Part shown: positions 16,561 through 25,674 of the stretch, in pieces | Numbering within the stretch: position 1 is the first letter of the stretch | How the letters are laid out: each line of letters opens with the position of its first letter | NCBI RefSeq assembly: GCF_009689005.1 | Contig: NZ_AP021879.1 | Coordinates: 7,379,501 to 7,443,500 of the forward strand | Length of the DNA: 64,000 bases | Direction: 5' to 3' | Origin: Desulfosarcina ovata subsp. ovata | GTDB taxonomy: Bacteria; Desulfobacterota; Desulfobacteria; Desulfobacterales; Desulfosarcinaceae | Made by a program: the position numbers and the translations under genes | Notes under the pieces: model-generated | Database searches by the model: none | What the model saw: only the letters and a program-made list of their open reading frames with translations | Told to the model about the DNA's origin: nothing

Positions 16561-17883
16561 ATGGTCGAAAGAGTGATCATCATGGGCGCTGCAGGCAGGG
16601 ATTTTCACAATTTCAACGTCTATTTCAGGGAGAACGAGCGCTACGATGTGGTCGGTTTCACCGCCACCCAGATTCCCGATATCGATGGCCGGATCTATCC
16701 GTCGATGCTGTCGGGCAGCCGTTATCCGGATGGAATCCCCATCTATCCGGACAGCCGCCTGGTGGAACTGATCCGCAAGCGCCAGGTGGATCTGGTGGCG
16801 TTTTCCTACAGTGACGTTCCCCACATCGAGGTGATGCACAAGGCCTCGCAGGTTACTGCTGCCGGTGCCGATTTCATCATTATCGGGGCACCCTACACCA
16901 TGCTCGAATCCAAACGCACGGTCATCTCGGTGTGTGCGGTGCGCACCGGCTGCGGCAAGTCCCAGACCAGCCGCCACGTGGTCAGGCTATTGCAGAAGAT
17001 GGGCAAACGCGTGGTCTGCGTCCGTCATCCCATGCCTTACGGCGATCTGACCCGCCAGATCGTACAGCGCTTCTCTTCCCGCGACGATTTGGTCAGCCAG
17101 CACTGCACCATCGAGGAACGCGAAGAGTACGAACCGGTGATCGACATGGGCGCGGTGGTATACGCCGGCGTGGATTACGGCCTGATCTTGGAGGCGGCTG
17201 AAAAGGAGGGCGACGTGATCGTCTGGGACGGCGGCAACAACGATACGCCGTTTTTCAAACCGGATCTGCACATCGTGGTCTTCGATCCCCACCGTGCCGG
17301 CCACGAAACCGGCTACCACCCCGGCGAGACCAACATGCTCATGGCCGACGTGGCCGTGATCAACAAGGTCGACAGCGCCCTGCCCGAGAAGGTCGAGCAG
17401 GTGCGTCGGACCATCGCCACGCATAACCCCGCGGCAACGATTATCCTTGCCGATTCCGCCGTATCCGTGGAGGACCCGTCCCGGGTGATGGGCCGGCGCG
17501 TTCTCGTGGTGGAGGATGGTCCCACCCTGACCCACGGAGAGATGGCCTATGGTGCCGGCGTGATCGCCGCCCGCCGGTTTGGTGCGGCCTCCCTGGCCGA
17601 TCCGCGACCCTACCTCAAGGGGTCGCTGGTGGATACCTTTGACCGCTATTCCCATATGGGCACCCTGCTGCCGGCCATGGGGTACAGCCCCGGACAGATC
17701 AAGGATCTTGAGGCGACCATCAACGACTGCCCGTGCGACCTGGTGCTGTCGGCCACCCCCATCGATCTGACGGCGGTCGTCAGGGTCAACAAACCGGTCG
17801 TCCGGGTCCGCTACACTTACGCTGACAACAGCTCGCCAACGCTTGAAGCGGTGATCCGCAAGCGCTTGAAGGATCGATTGTAA
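16561..17883 (+). CDS. Cyclic 2,3-diphosphoglycerate synthetase-like P-loop GTPase
   Basis: 440 residues. The N-terminal domain is Rossmann-like (VERVIIMGAAGRDFHNFN), and the C-terminal domain holds a P-loop in RTGCGKSQTSRHVV and a nucleotide-specificity-like NKVD. This layout matches the cPGS-like family, found in methanogens and many anaerobes and often listed as a GTPase. The archaeal enzyme closes 2,3-diphosphoglycerate with ATP; bacterial members are uncharacterised. The ATG at 16561 follows AAGGAGG. Alanine dehydrogenase starts 23 bases later, so the two are probably one transcript and this gene may serve amino-acid metabolism. Confidence 0.8.
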   Translation: MVERVIIMGAAGRDFHNFNVYFRENERYDVVGFTATQIPDIDGRIYPSMLSGSRYPDGIPIYPDSRLVELIRKRQVDLVAFSYSDVPHIEVMHKASQVTAAGADFIIIGAPYTMLESKRTVISVCAVRTGCGKSQTSRHVVRLLQKMGKRVVCVRHPMPYGDLTRQIVQRFSSRDDLVSQHCTIEEREEYEPVIDMGAVVYAGVDYGLILEAAEKEGDVIVWDGGNNDTPFFKPDLHIVVFDPHRAGHETGYHPGETNMLMADVAVINKVDSALPEKVEQVRRTIATHNPAATIILADSAVSVEDPSRVMGRRVLVVEDGPTLTHGEMAYGAGVIAARRFGAASLADPRPYLKGSLVDTFDRYSHMGTLLPAMGYSPGQIKDLEATINDCPCDLVLSATPIDLTAVVRVNKPVVRVRYTYADNSSPTLEAVIRKRLKDRL

Positions 17884-17906
17884 CTGTCAACGGATCGGGA
17901 GGGGAC

Positions 17907-19019
17907 ATGATTGTCGGAATTCTGAAGGAGATCAAAGCGGAGGAGAACCGGGTGAGCATGACACCGGCGGGTGTGGAGGTGATGATCCACCACGACCACA
18001 CAGTGCTGGTGGAGAAAACGGCCGGTGTCGGCAGCGGCTTTGACGACGACGCATATGCCAAGGCCGGGGCGACCCTGATCGATAGCCCCCAGGACATCTA
18101 CGCCAAGGCCGACATGGTCATGCACGTCAAGGAGCCGCTGGCCGCCGAGTACGACCTGATCCGCAAAGGACAGATCGTCTTCACCTATCTGCACCTGGCC
18201 GCCGACGAGCCCCAGACCCGGGCCCTGGTCAAAAGCCGTGCGGTGTGCATCGCCTACGAAACCATCCAAAAGGCCGACGGCACCCTGCCCCTGCTCACCC
18301 CCATGAGCGAGGTGGCCGGCCGCATGGCCATCCAGCAGGGGGCCAAGTACCTGGAGATGGCCCAGGGAGGCCAGGGCGTGCTGTTGGGTGGCGTTCCCGG
18401 CGTGGACCCGGGCATGGTGGTGGTGATCGGTGGCGGCGTGGTGGGCGTCAACGCGGCCAAGATGGCCTGCGGCCTGGGCGCCAAGGTCTACCTGCTGGAC
18501 ATGAACCTGGACCGGCTGCGCTACCTGAGCGACGTGATGCCGGCCAACTGTTTCACCCTGATGTCCAGCCCGGCGACGATCCGCGATCTGGTTACCCGGG
18601 CCGACGTGGTGGTGGGGGCGGTGCTGATTCCCGGTGCCAAGGCGCCCAAGCTGGTTACCCGCGACATGCTGCCGACCATGAAACCCGGATCGGTGCTGGT
18701 GGACGTGGCCATCGACCAGGGGGGCTGCTTCGAGACCTCCAAGGCGACCACCCACAGCCATCCCACCTATGTGGTGGACAATGTGGTGCATTACTGCGTG
18801 GCCAACATGCCCGGCGCCGTGGCCAAGACCTCGACCCTGGCTCTGACCAACGCGACATTGCCCTACGCCCTGAAGATCGCCGACCAGGGCTGGAAGGCGG
18901 CCATGCAGGCGAGCCGCGAGATCCGCCTGGGCGCCAACGTGGTCGACGGCAAGATCACCTACCGGGCCGTGGCCGAAGCCTTCGGACTGGACTGCACGTC
19001 CATCGACAAGCTGCTGTAG
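17907..19019 (+). CDS. ald: Alanine dehydrogenase
   Basis: 370 residues, the normal family length. It catalyses reversible NAD-linked deamination of L-alanine to pyruvate and ammonium in the cytoplasm. Hallmarks are the N-terminal MIVGILKEIKAEENRV, the NAD-binding VVVIGGGVVGVNAAKMA, the catalytic His region (VMHVKEPL) and the VDVAIDQGGCFET loop. A good GGGAGGGG precedes the ATG. It lies directly downstream of the cPGS-like GTPase, so both may respond to the same signal. Nothing unusual in the sequence. Confidence 0.97.
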   Translation: MIVGILKEIKAEENRVSMTPAGVEVMIHHDHTVLVEKTAGVGSGFDDDAYAKAGATLIDSPQDIYAKADMVMHVKEPLAAEYDLIRKGQIVFTYLHLAADEPQTRALVKSRAVCIAYETIQKADGTLPLLTPMSEVAGRMAIQQGAKYLEMAQGGQGVLLGGVPGVDPGMVVVIGGGVVGVNAAKMACGLGAKVYLLDMNLDRLRYLSDVMPANCFTLMSSPATIRDLVTRADVVVGAVLIPGAKAPKLVTRDMLPTMKPGSVLVDVAIDQGGCFETSKATTHSHPTYVVDNVVHYCVANMPGAVAKTSTLALTNATLPYALKIADQGWKAAMQASREIRLGANVVDGKITYRAVAEAFGLDCTSIDKLL

Positions 19020-19061
19020 AGCGCGCCGGTCTTGTTGTCAGAGCGGGCCGCGCCCGCCACG

Positions 19062-19901
19062 CTATTGTTGGATGAGTTGCTTTGCCAGCGAATCAATAAT
19101 CGCCTCGATCCGTTCTTCGGCAGCCTTCAAGTCGGCTTTTGATGCGAATCCCGAATCGAGTTCGCTGAGGATCACCTCGAACGGAGAAGCCGGAATCGCG
19201 GAGTCTGCCCGCCACACATCCGGCCGCGGGTAAAGCCCGTCCTCGAAAAAATAGTTGCCCGCCCCCGGCGCGTCGGCGCGCCGGAACGGCCAACCGGTTT
19301 TCAGGGCGGCAAAGCGGTTGAACAGCTCTGCCGCCTGCCCGCCGGCCGAAAAATCGGCGGTGTCGATCGGCCGGCCGATGCGCCGTTCCAGCTCCATGAA
19401 AAACGCTTCGAGCAGCCGCCGTTCGGTGACAATCAACCCGTGCAGATACCAGTGGTCCATGCTCTGGCGAACGGCGGTCAGCCAGTGGGCCGGCAGATGT
19501 CGCACGCTGGGGCAGAAATAGGTACGACAGGCCATCCCGCCGTAAAAGCTCAATCCCCGCCAGTCAACCCCGTTGTTGCCCTTGGCCAGGGGGTGCAGCA
19601 GACAGCCCACCCGGCATCCGCTGTCCTCGATCATGCCTAGATACGGGCAGTGGTGAAACTCGGGAAAGGGGCGCGTCTGGGGCTCGGCCGCTTCCACGCG
19701 CGCCTTGAAATCGTCCACCCCGGCCACCGTGCGCGGCACATCGGCAAACCAGCGGGTACGCCGGCGCAGCATCGCCTCCAGCCGTTCAAGGCTGGGATCG
19801 ATGACGTTGTAGAGGCCGCAGCACGCTCCGCAGGAAATAAAGGGACCGACCTGGCAAAGGTAAACTGCCGGTGCGTTGGTATCGATGGATCGGTTTGTCA
19901 T
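19062..19901 (-). CDS. Conserved Cys-rich protein (YkgJ-type metal-binding style)
   Basis: 279 residues. Cysteine groups CGACCGLYN (near residue 24), CPYLGMIEDSGCRVGCLLHP (near 85-105) and CRTYFCPS (near 130) resemble those of YkgJ-like zinc/iron-chelating proteins, but the overall protein is longer. The C-terminus is a predicted coiled coil (SKADLKAAEERIEAIIDSLA). It follows a B12 radical SAM gene by 33 bases on the same strand and may be the last gene of the acyl/glycolipid operon. The function is unknown; the metal-binding idea is inference. Confidence 0.7.
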   Translation of the reverse strand: MTNRSIDTNAPAVYLCQVGPFISCGACCGLYNVIDPSLERLEAMLRRRTRWFADVPRTVAGVDDFKARVEAAEPQTRPFPEFHHCPYLGMIEDSGCRVGCLLHPLAKGNNGVDWRGLSFYGGMACRTYFCPSVRHLPAHWLTAVRQSMDHWYLHGLIVTERRLLEAFFMELERRIGRPIDTADFSAGGQAAELFNRFAALKTGWPFRRADAPGAGNYFFEDGLYPRPDVWRADSAIPASPFEVILSELDSGFASKADLKAAEERIEAIIDSLAKQLIQQ

Positions 19902-19934
19902 TATGATCGCTTGAAAAAAAAGGATTCCTGACGT

Positions 19935-21422
19935 TCAATTTTCGAGGTCAGGAAAGTAATTCATTTTTGCCAGCCGTTTCAGTTCCCGTTCATAGCGTCC
20001 GATCCAGCCGTGTTTTCTAAGAATGTGTCCATAGTACAGCTTGAGGAACGGCTTGAAGGTAAAGGTCCAGATGGAGGTCCAGCCTTTGCCCTGGCTGCGT
20101 ACGCGGCCGGACGGCTTCCACCAGCCGAGCACCTTCTGGCGGTGATACCAGAACAGGTACTGGAGCCGTTCCGACGAGAGGTGCCGGGTGCGTACATTGG
20201 CCCACAGGCCGCTGTAGCGTTTTAGGTTGTCCGGGTTGGTGACCATGCCCTGGTCGATGAGCTGCTGGCGCATTTCGGTTTTCGGATAAGGCGTCAGAAT
20301 CTGGCAGTAGGCTGCATCCGCGTCAATGGTATTGAGAAACTGATAATTGTTGACGATGTCCGCCTCGTCATCGTCGGGGAATCCGAAGATCAGACCGCCG
20401 ATGACCATGATGCCGTGCCGGTGGCAGATCTCCACAGCCTTCTGGGAGGCGGTGACGATGTCACCTTTGTGGGCGGCGGCCAGGTTCTTCCGGGAAACGT
20501 TCTCAATGCCCAGGAAGACCGAACGGAACCCGGCCTGGGCCATCTTTTTCACCATCTCCTCGTTGCGGGACATGGAGATGCAGTCGGCCTGCACCACCAG
20601 GTTCAACTTGCGGTATCCGCGCCGGATGATGGCGTCACACAGGTCCATGACCCGCTGGGGATCGAGGACCATGTTGTCGTCCACGATGAAGACCCAGCGC
20701 ACCTTGCGTTTGTAGTAGATGTCGTCCAGGTCGGCCAGCACCCGCTTGATGGGATAGGTGCGAAAGGTCCGGCCGTACATGTGCTTCATGCTGCAGAAAT
20801 TGCAGGTCCGGGTGCAGCCGCGGGAGGTCTCCAAGAGCTCGATTTTGGAATAGAGGATGTGATAGCCCCAGGTGAGCCGCCGCTTGTCGCGGATGGGCAG
20901 CCTGAGGGTGTCCAGGTCCAGCGTACCGCTCCAGGGGTTGTGTACGAAGCGGCCGTCGGCTTTGTAGGAGAGTGAGGGGATCGACGCCAGGTCATCCTTG
21001 CCGGCCAGGGCGTTGACCAGCCGACGGCAGGCCTCTTCCCCCTCGCCGCGGATGATGAAGTCGATCAATGCCGCTTCGGGCGATGCGGCGATCTCCTCGC
21101 TCATCAAGGTGGCGTGATAACCGCCGATGACGATTTTTACTTCCGGCAGGATGGTTTTGATCAGGCGCGCCAGTTTCAGGCAGGTGTCATACTGCCAGGC
21201 CATGGCCGAGAGCCCGACCAGTTCCGGTCGGATGCGGGTCAGGGTACGGGTGAGATACCGGCGGATGCTACGGCGTTTGCGAATCAGGTCGATCAGGTAG
21301 ACATCGTGCTCCGGGTCGATGTTGCCGCCCACGCAGGCAATCCCGTGACCCGGCATGTGAACCGCCGCTTCGTGGATAATCAACGGGGCCACGTCCGGCA
21401 TGGAGATCAAGACCACTTTCAT
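19935..21422 (-). CDS. B12-binding-domain radical SAM protein
   Basis: 495 residues with an N-terminal cobalamin-type domain (VGLSAMAWQYDTCLKLA, KIVIGGYHATLMSEE) and a radical SAM core with cluster motif CTRTCNFC, then the GGLIFGFPDDDE and TPYPKTEM elements seen in the BchE/HpnJ-like branch. Such enzymes act on lipids, tetrapyrroles and natural products. It sits 57 bases downstream of a PlsC-like acyltransferase in a run of lipid genes, which suggests a modified acyl chain or head group as substrate, but that is inference. The C-terminus is basic and amphipathic (WTFTFKPFLKLYYGHILRKH) and may touch the membrane. Confidence 0.87.
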   Translation of the reverse strand: MKVVLISMPDVAPLIIHEAAVHMPGHGIACVGGNIDPEHDVYLIDLIRKRRSIRRYLTRTLTRIRPELVGLSAMAWQYDTCLKLARLIKTILPEVKIVIGGYHATLMSEEIAASPEAALIDFIIRGEGEEACRRLVNALAGKDDLASIPSLSYKADGRFVHNPWSGTLDLDTLRLPIRDKRRLTWGYHILYSKIELLETSRGCTRTCNFCSMKHMYGRTFRTYPIKRVLADLDDIYYKRKVRWVFIVDDNMVLDPQRVMDLCDAIIRRGYRKLNLVVQADCISMSRNEEMVKKMAQAGFRSVFLGIENVSRKNLAAAHKGDIVTASQKAVEICHRHGIMVIGGLIFGFPDDDEADIVNNYQFLNTIDADAAYCQILTPYPKTEMRQQLIDQGMVTNPDNLKRYSGLWANVRTRHLSSERLQYLFWYHRQKVLGWWKPSGRVRSQGKGWTSIWTFTFKPFLKLYYGHILRKHGWIGRYERELKRLAKMNYFPDLEN

Positions 21423-21479
21423 GGTGCCTCTTTTCTCGTCAGGTTATGGTTGGTTTTCAGTCCGCAACGATTGACGCGC

Positions 21480-22298
21480 TTATGCTCCGTTTGCCGGCCT
21501 TGCCATGGCCGTCACCATCTGCTGGCGGACCTCATGCATCAGCCCGGCCAGGGAAAATCCCGGTGCGTTGTAGTCGGGCATGATGTGTCCCACCGACATC
21601 ACCGAGATCGTGTTCACCGCAAGGGTGTTGAACAGGAACCGGCCCGGTGTGAACAGCCGCTCGGTACCCCGGATCACGATCACATGGATGGGCATCCGGC
21701 AGCTCCGGGCAATCTTGAAGGCACCGGTGTTGAACGGGGCGATGCTGCCATCCCGGCTGCGTGTGCCCTCGGGAAAAACGATCAGGTTGGCGCCCCGGGC
21801 CAGGTCCGTGCACAGGGTTTCCATGCGCCGCAGCATTACGTCGGCCAGGTGATGATCGGCAGCCGAGGGGATATAGCCGGTCAGCCCCAGCATCCATCCG
21901 AAAATGGGAATTTTGAACAGCCGTGCCTTAACGATGGTCGTGTGCCGGGGAAAGAGCGAAATCAGCAGGATCGGATCGATATAGGAGACATGGTTGCACA
22001 CGATTACCGAGGCGCGGATGGCCTTTACCGCCGCATCGATCTGCCAGTGCTGGCGCGGCATCAATAACCGGCAGAGCCGGAAAAAAATCCAATAGAACCC
22101 GTGGTTCAGCCATTGAAAGGCCGTCATTCGGGTTGCCGGCACGACGGCGGCCAGCAGATACAGCGGTGCAAAGAACACCAGAAACCCGAGCGTGAAATAG
22201 GCCCATAGCAGCAGGGTGATCCCCAGGTCAATGACCCATCGGTACCGGTCGGAAGCCGATGGACGATGCTCATCTGTACGGGACCGCAATGGGTTCAT
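21480..22298 (-). CDS. PlsC-like 1-acylglycerol-3-phosphate acyltransferase family protein
   Basis: 272 residues from an ATG overlapping the ketosynthase stop (ATGA). It has two N-terminal membrane segments (ITLLLWAYFTLGFLVFFAPL and a second weaker one), the catalytic NHVSYID box and the FPEGTRS substrate-binding box of PlsC-type acyltransferases. These transfer an acyl group from ACP or CoA to a lysolipid at the inner face of the membrane. Its coupling to a ketosynthase and ACP suggests it uses a chain made by this cluster rather than being the housekeeping PlsC. Confidence 0.88.
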   Translation of the reverse strand: MNPLRSRTDEHRPSASDRYRWVIDLGITLLLWAYFTLGFLVFFAPLYLLAAVVPATRMTAFQWLNHGFYWIFFRLCRLLMPRQHWQIDAAVKAIRASVIVCNHVSYIDPILLISLFPRHTTIVKARLFKIPIFGWMLGLTGYIPSAADHHLADVMLRRMETLCTDLARGANLIVFPEGTRSRDGSIAPFNTGAFKIARSCRMPIHVIVIRGTERLFTPGRFLFNTLAVNTISVMSVGHIMPDYNAPGFSLAGLMHEVRQQMVTAMARPANGA

Positions 22299-23533
22299 TC
22301 GCCGGCCCGTTTCAGGATCAGGCAGGTATTGACGCCACCAAAGGCAAAATTTTGCACGGCGGCGATTTCGATCGACGCATCGGTCAACCGTTGTACGTGG
22401 CGGACCCCATCGCAACGCTTGTCCACGGTTTCCAGGTTGAGCGTGGGCGCGATGAACCCCTCCTGCATCATATAGAGGGTCTGGATGGTTTCGATTACCC
22501 CACAGGCAGCCATGGTGTGGCCCATATAGCTTTTCAGTGCCGATACGAGAGGCTCTTTTCCGTAAACCTCGCCCATGGCCATGGCCTCGATGACATCGCC
22601 CATTTTGGTGGCCGTGGCGTGGGCGCTGACAAAATCGATCTGTTCGGGGGCCACCCGGGCATTTTCCAGTCCCAGCCGGATGGTCTGCACGATTCCGTCC
22701 TTGTTGGGCAGGATCAGGTCGCCGCCGTTGTTGTTGCAGGAGAATCCGATGATTTCTCCTAAAATGGGGGCGCCGCGTTTTTTTGCCGACTGGTAATCTT
22801 CCAGAATCACGGCACCGGCCCCTTCGCCCACCACCAGACCGTCGCGGTGTTTGTCAAAGGGCCGTGGCGTCAGGTGGGGCCGGTCGTTGTAATCGGTGGA
22901 GCAGGCCAGAAGGTTGTCGAACACGGCCACCGTGGTCGTGTCGTACTCGTCGGCGCCGCCACAGAGCATGGCATCCTGGAGACCGAACTTGACCGCCTCA
23001 TAGCCGAAGCCGATGGACTGGCTGCTGGTGGTGCAGGCCGTGGATGAGGAGATGACCCGGCCGGTGATGCCGAACATGCGCGTAATGTTGACTGCCGTGG
23101 TGTGCGCCATGGATTTGAGGTAATCCACGGCCCCCACACTGGAGAGCCGGCTGTCCGAGCCGTCGAAAAAGGTCCGGTAAATCTGGCGTTGTACCGAGGG
23201 GCTGCCGTGCACGGAACCAAAGGCGACGCCCAGGCGTCCGGATGTGATGAAATCGGGGCTGAGTCCTGATTCAGCCAATGCCTCTTTGGCCACCTGGCAG
23301 GCGTAGTAGGAAACCGGACCCATGGTTTTGCGGTTGCTGCGTTTGAATTCGTAGGCAATCGGATAATCTACCGTGCCGTAGACGCCGGAATGGATATGGT
23401 CGGTCAGCAGCCCGTCACTACGTAGCGGTTTGACGCCCGAGGTGCCCTGGCGCATGGATTGAACGATGTCCGCCTTGCCGTGCCCGATAGGGGTGATGGC
23501 GGCGCATCCGGTAATGACGACTCTTCTATTCAT
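22295..23533 (-). CDS. Beta-ketoacyl-ACP synthase (FabF-like ketosynthase)
   Basis: 412 residues. It condenses malonyl-ACP with an acyl-ACP. The Cys-His-His triad is intact: the nucleophile Cys in SSSTACTTSSQSI, one His in VSAHATATKMGD, and Lys/His in ALKSYMGHTMAACG. It is therefore an active condensing enzyme rather than a chain-length factor. A start at 23542 is equally possible. It is coupled at both ends: an ACP gene lies 30 bases upstream, and the PlsC-like gene overlaps the stop. Such an extra FabF-type KS next to its own ACP and two acyltransferases is usual in aryl-polyene and related lipid pathways. Confidence 0.92.
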   Translation of the reverse strand: MNRRVVITGCAAITPIGHGKADIVQSMRQGTSGVKPLRSDGLLTDHIHSGVYGTVDYPIAYEFKRSNRKTMGPVSYYACQVAKEALAESGLSPDFITSGRLGVAFGSVHGSPSVQRQIYRTFFDGSDSRLSSVGAVDYLKSMAHTTAVNITRMFGITGRVISSSTACTTSSQSIGFGYEAVKFGLQDAMLCGGADEYDTTTVAVFDNLLACSTDYNDRPHLTPRPFDKHRDGLVVGEGAGAVILEDYQSAKKRGAPILGEIIGFSCNNNGGDLILPNKDGIVQTIRLGLENARVAPEQIDFVSAHATATKMGDVIEAMAMGEVYGKEPLVSALKSYMGHTMAACGVIETIQTLYMMQEGFIAPTLNLETVDKRCDGVRHVQRLTDASIEIAAVQNFAFGGVNTCLILKRAGE

Positions 23534-23563
23534 CGGCAACATCCATCCAAAAGCGGCAGGGGA

Positions 23564-23821
23564 TCAGGCGGCCCGGGCCTTGGCCAGATCCATCACATAA
23601 TCCACGATCTGGTCCAGGGTGAGGATATCCATGGCTTTTTTTTTCTCTTCGCGGGTCAACGGCGTGTCCAGCATGATTTCGATTTCACGAAGCAGTTCGA
23701 TGGCATCGATGCTGTCAAATTCGTGGTCTTCCCGCAGATTGTCATTCAGTCCTATGTCTTCGATTTCAAATTGCCGGGAGAAGATGTCCAGCAGTTTCCC
23801 GGTGACTTCGGTGCGCGTCAT
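23564..23821 (-). CDS. Acyl carrier protein
   Basis: 85 residues, acidic, with the phosphopantetheine Ser in EFDSIDAIELL. It carries the growing chain for the ketosynthase directly downstream. The DSID variant (rather than the fatty-acid DSLD) is common in dedicated ACPs of secondary lipid clusters. The ATG is at 23821; the ribosome-binding site reads GAAAAAGA, which is weak. Confidence 0.93.
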   Translation of the reverse strand: MTRTEVTGKLLDIFSRQFEIEDIGLNDNLREDHEFDSIDAIELLREIEIMLDTPLTREEKKKAMDILTLDQIVDYVMDLAKARAA

Positions 23822-23963
23822 ATCTCTTTTTCATTCCTGATGGACCCCAAAACGCGATGGCCACGGTTGGCGGATCCGGCTGACATTTCTTTTTCCTGTG
23901 ATTTTCGAGTGGTTTGTTCACCGGGCTGGTATACAGGAAAACCGGTTTGAATTCAAAGCAATT

Positions 23964-24866
23964 TCAGTCTGTCGGCCGGTTTGGCGATCCGGGTTCGAGA
24001 AAGCGTTCAAAATGGTACCATTCGAAGGGCGACGCCCTTAACTGGGACTGCATCCGGTCTGCATAGGCCTGGGCCGAGCGCCGGATGGCCTCGCCGCGAG
24101 CCTGGCGCGATGCAGCCTGCACGACGATGGGTGCCGACACGCTGAAGTGGTATTGGCTTCGATCCTTTCGGGAGGCAAAAAAAATGAACAGGGGCGCACC
24201 CGACACCATGGCCAGGGTGTGGGCCGTTTCAGGCAGCCTGGCCGTATGGCCCAGAAATTCGACCGCCACGGTGCGCTCTTCGGCCTGCCAGATGGTGTCC
24301 CCGGCCAGGGAAACGAATCCGCCGCCTCTCAGAAACGACAGCGCCTCCACCAGGCTGAACGGCGATCCGGCCGCCTGATCCACGGCAAGGATGCGGATGC
24401 CCGAAGCGGCCAGGTCTTTTTTCTGCAGGCGTTCGATTTCGTCTTTGGCCCGCGTGCCCATGAGCAGCATCAGGGGCAGGTCGGAAATGCTGCGGCGCAG
24501 CAAGTGGGCGGCGATTTCCCAGTTGCCCATGTGGGACATGAGGATGATCCCGCCGCTGCCCTGCTTGAGGGCGGCCAGCAGGTGCTCGCGGCCGGCGAAG
24601 GTGTAGTCGATGGTACGGCCGGTCTGAAGCAGAAAGCGGTCCAGAAAGAGGGACGTGAAATTCTGGAACTGCCGCCAGGTGCAGCCCAGGTGGAACCGTG
24701 TGCCGCGATCGGGAAACAGGGCGTGGTAAAAGCGCACGCCGATCATTACCCGCGCAGGGAAAAAGAGAAAATAGCCAGCGGCCACGCACCGGGAGAGGAG
24801 CACGAAAAACCATGGGCCGACGATGCAGGCCATCACGGTGAGACATTGATAGAAGATCCGCTGCAT
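23964..24866 (-). CDS. LpxL/HtrB-family acyltransferase
   Basis: 300 residues, one N-terminal membrane span (about 5-37) and the catalytic HMGNWE motif of the lysophospholipid acyltransferase family that includes lipid A late acyltransferases. The family transfers acyl chains from ACP to glycolipid acceptors. It starts 7 bases after the GT2 stop and is followed, 142 bases later, by the dedicated ACP gene. No lpxK or kdtA is nearby, so the acceptor is more likely the product of the neighbouring glycosyltransferase than lipid A, by context. Confidence 0.88.
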   Translation of the reverse strand: MQRIFYQCLTVMACIVGPWFFVLLSRCVAAGYFLFFPARVMIGVRFYHALFPDRGTRFHLGCTWRQFQNFTSLFLDRFLLQTGRTIDYTFAGREHLLAALKQGSGGIILMSHMGNWEIAAHLLRRSISDLPLMLLMGTRAKDEIERLQKKDLAASGIRILAVDQAAGSPFSLVEALSFLRGGGFVSLAGDTIWQAEERTVAVEFLGHTARLPETAHTLAMVSGAPLFIFFASRKDRSQYHFSVSAPIVVQAASRQARGEAIRRSAQAYADRMQSQLRASPFEWYHFERFLEPGSPNRPTD

Positions 24867-24873
24867 ACTGGAA

Positions 24874-25674
24874 TCACTGCTCCCTGGCGGTACATGGGAA
24901 AACCTTGCGATGGCGGCCGAAGATCCGCCTTACGATCAGGCGGGTGAAGGTGCCGGTGTTGCGCAGAAAATCGAAGAACGGATGAAAATGGGAAATCCGG
25001 CCCCCTTCGGGCCGGTAGATGACGCTGATGGGGGTTTCGATCACCGGGATTTTTTGCCATGCGGCCTTGACCAGTACCTCCAGCTCATACTGATAGCGCC
25101 TGGCCTTGATGTCCAGGTTGAGCACTTCGGGAAGGGGGTAGATGCGGAACCCGCTCTGGGTGTCGGTGGTGGACGGCCCACCGGAGCAGCGGATCCAGAA
25201 ATTGGAAAACCCGCGGCCAAATCGGCTGGTCCAGGGCGCCCCGGCGCCCAGCATGCCCGTGCGCTGACCGACGACGATCGGCCGGGTACCCGCCGGGATG
25301 GCGTTGATCAGGGACAGACACTCTTCGGGGAGGTGCTGCCCGTCGGCATCCAGCGAAATGGCCCAGGCAAAACCGGCCCTGGCGGCGGCAGTGAACCCGG
25401 TGACCAGGGCTGCGCCTTTGCCGCGGTTGCGCCCATGGCGCAGCAAATGGACGCCCGATATCTTTTCGAGCGTCCGGGTGTCGAGATCTTCCGAACCGTC
25501 ATCAATGACAAAAACGGCAAATCCCAGGGCGGTGGTGCGCTCGACCACTGCCGTGACGGTGCGGCCATGATTGTATACCGGGATGACGACGGCAAACGAT
25601 GACCGGGGAAAGGAACGATTAATCGGGCGCTTGGGGTAACCGGTGCCTGTTTTTGGAACCCAATCAGATTCCAT
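24874..25674 (-). CDS. Family 2 glycosyltransferase (DPM1-like)
   Basis: 266 residues. Visible are the GT-A start FAVVIPVYNHGRTVTAVVER, the VIDDGSEDLDT nucleotide loop, the DADGQHLPEE DxD-type metal site, and FRIYPL and YELEVLVKAA elements of polyprenyl-phosphate-glycosyltransferase-like GT2 enzymes. It transfers a sugar from a nucleotide or to a lipid carrier. The ATG lies 11 bases inside the end of ihfA. It has a strongly basic C-terminus and no clear membrane span of its own. In aryl-polyene-type clusters a GT2 and an acyltransferase are often neighbours or fused. Confidence 0.88.
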   Translation of the reverse strand: MESDWVPKTGTGYPKRPINRSFPRSSFAVVIPVYNHGRTVTAVVERTTALGFAVFVIDDGSEDLDTRTLEKISGVHLLRHGRNRGKGAALVTGFTAAARAGFAWAISLDADGQHLPEECLSLINAIPAGTRPIVVGQRTGMLGAGAPWTSRFGRGFSNFWIRCSGGPSTTDTQSGFRIYPLPEVLNLDIKARRYQYELEVLVKAAWQKIPVIETPISVIYRPEGGRISHFHPFFDFLRNTGTFTRLIVRRIFGRHRKVFPCTAREQ

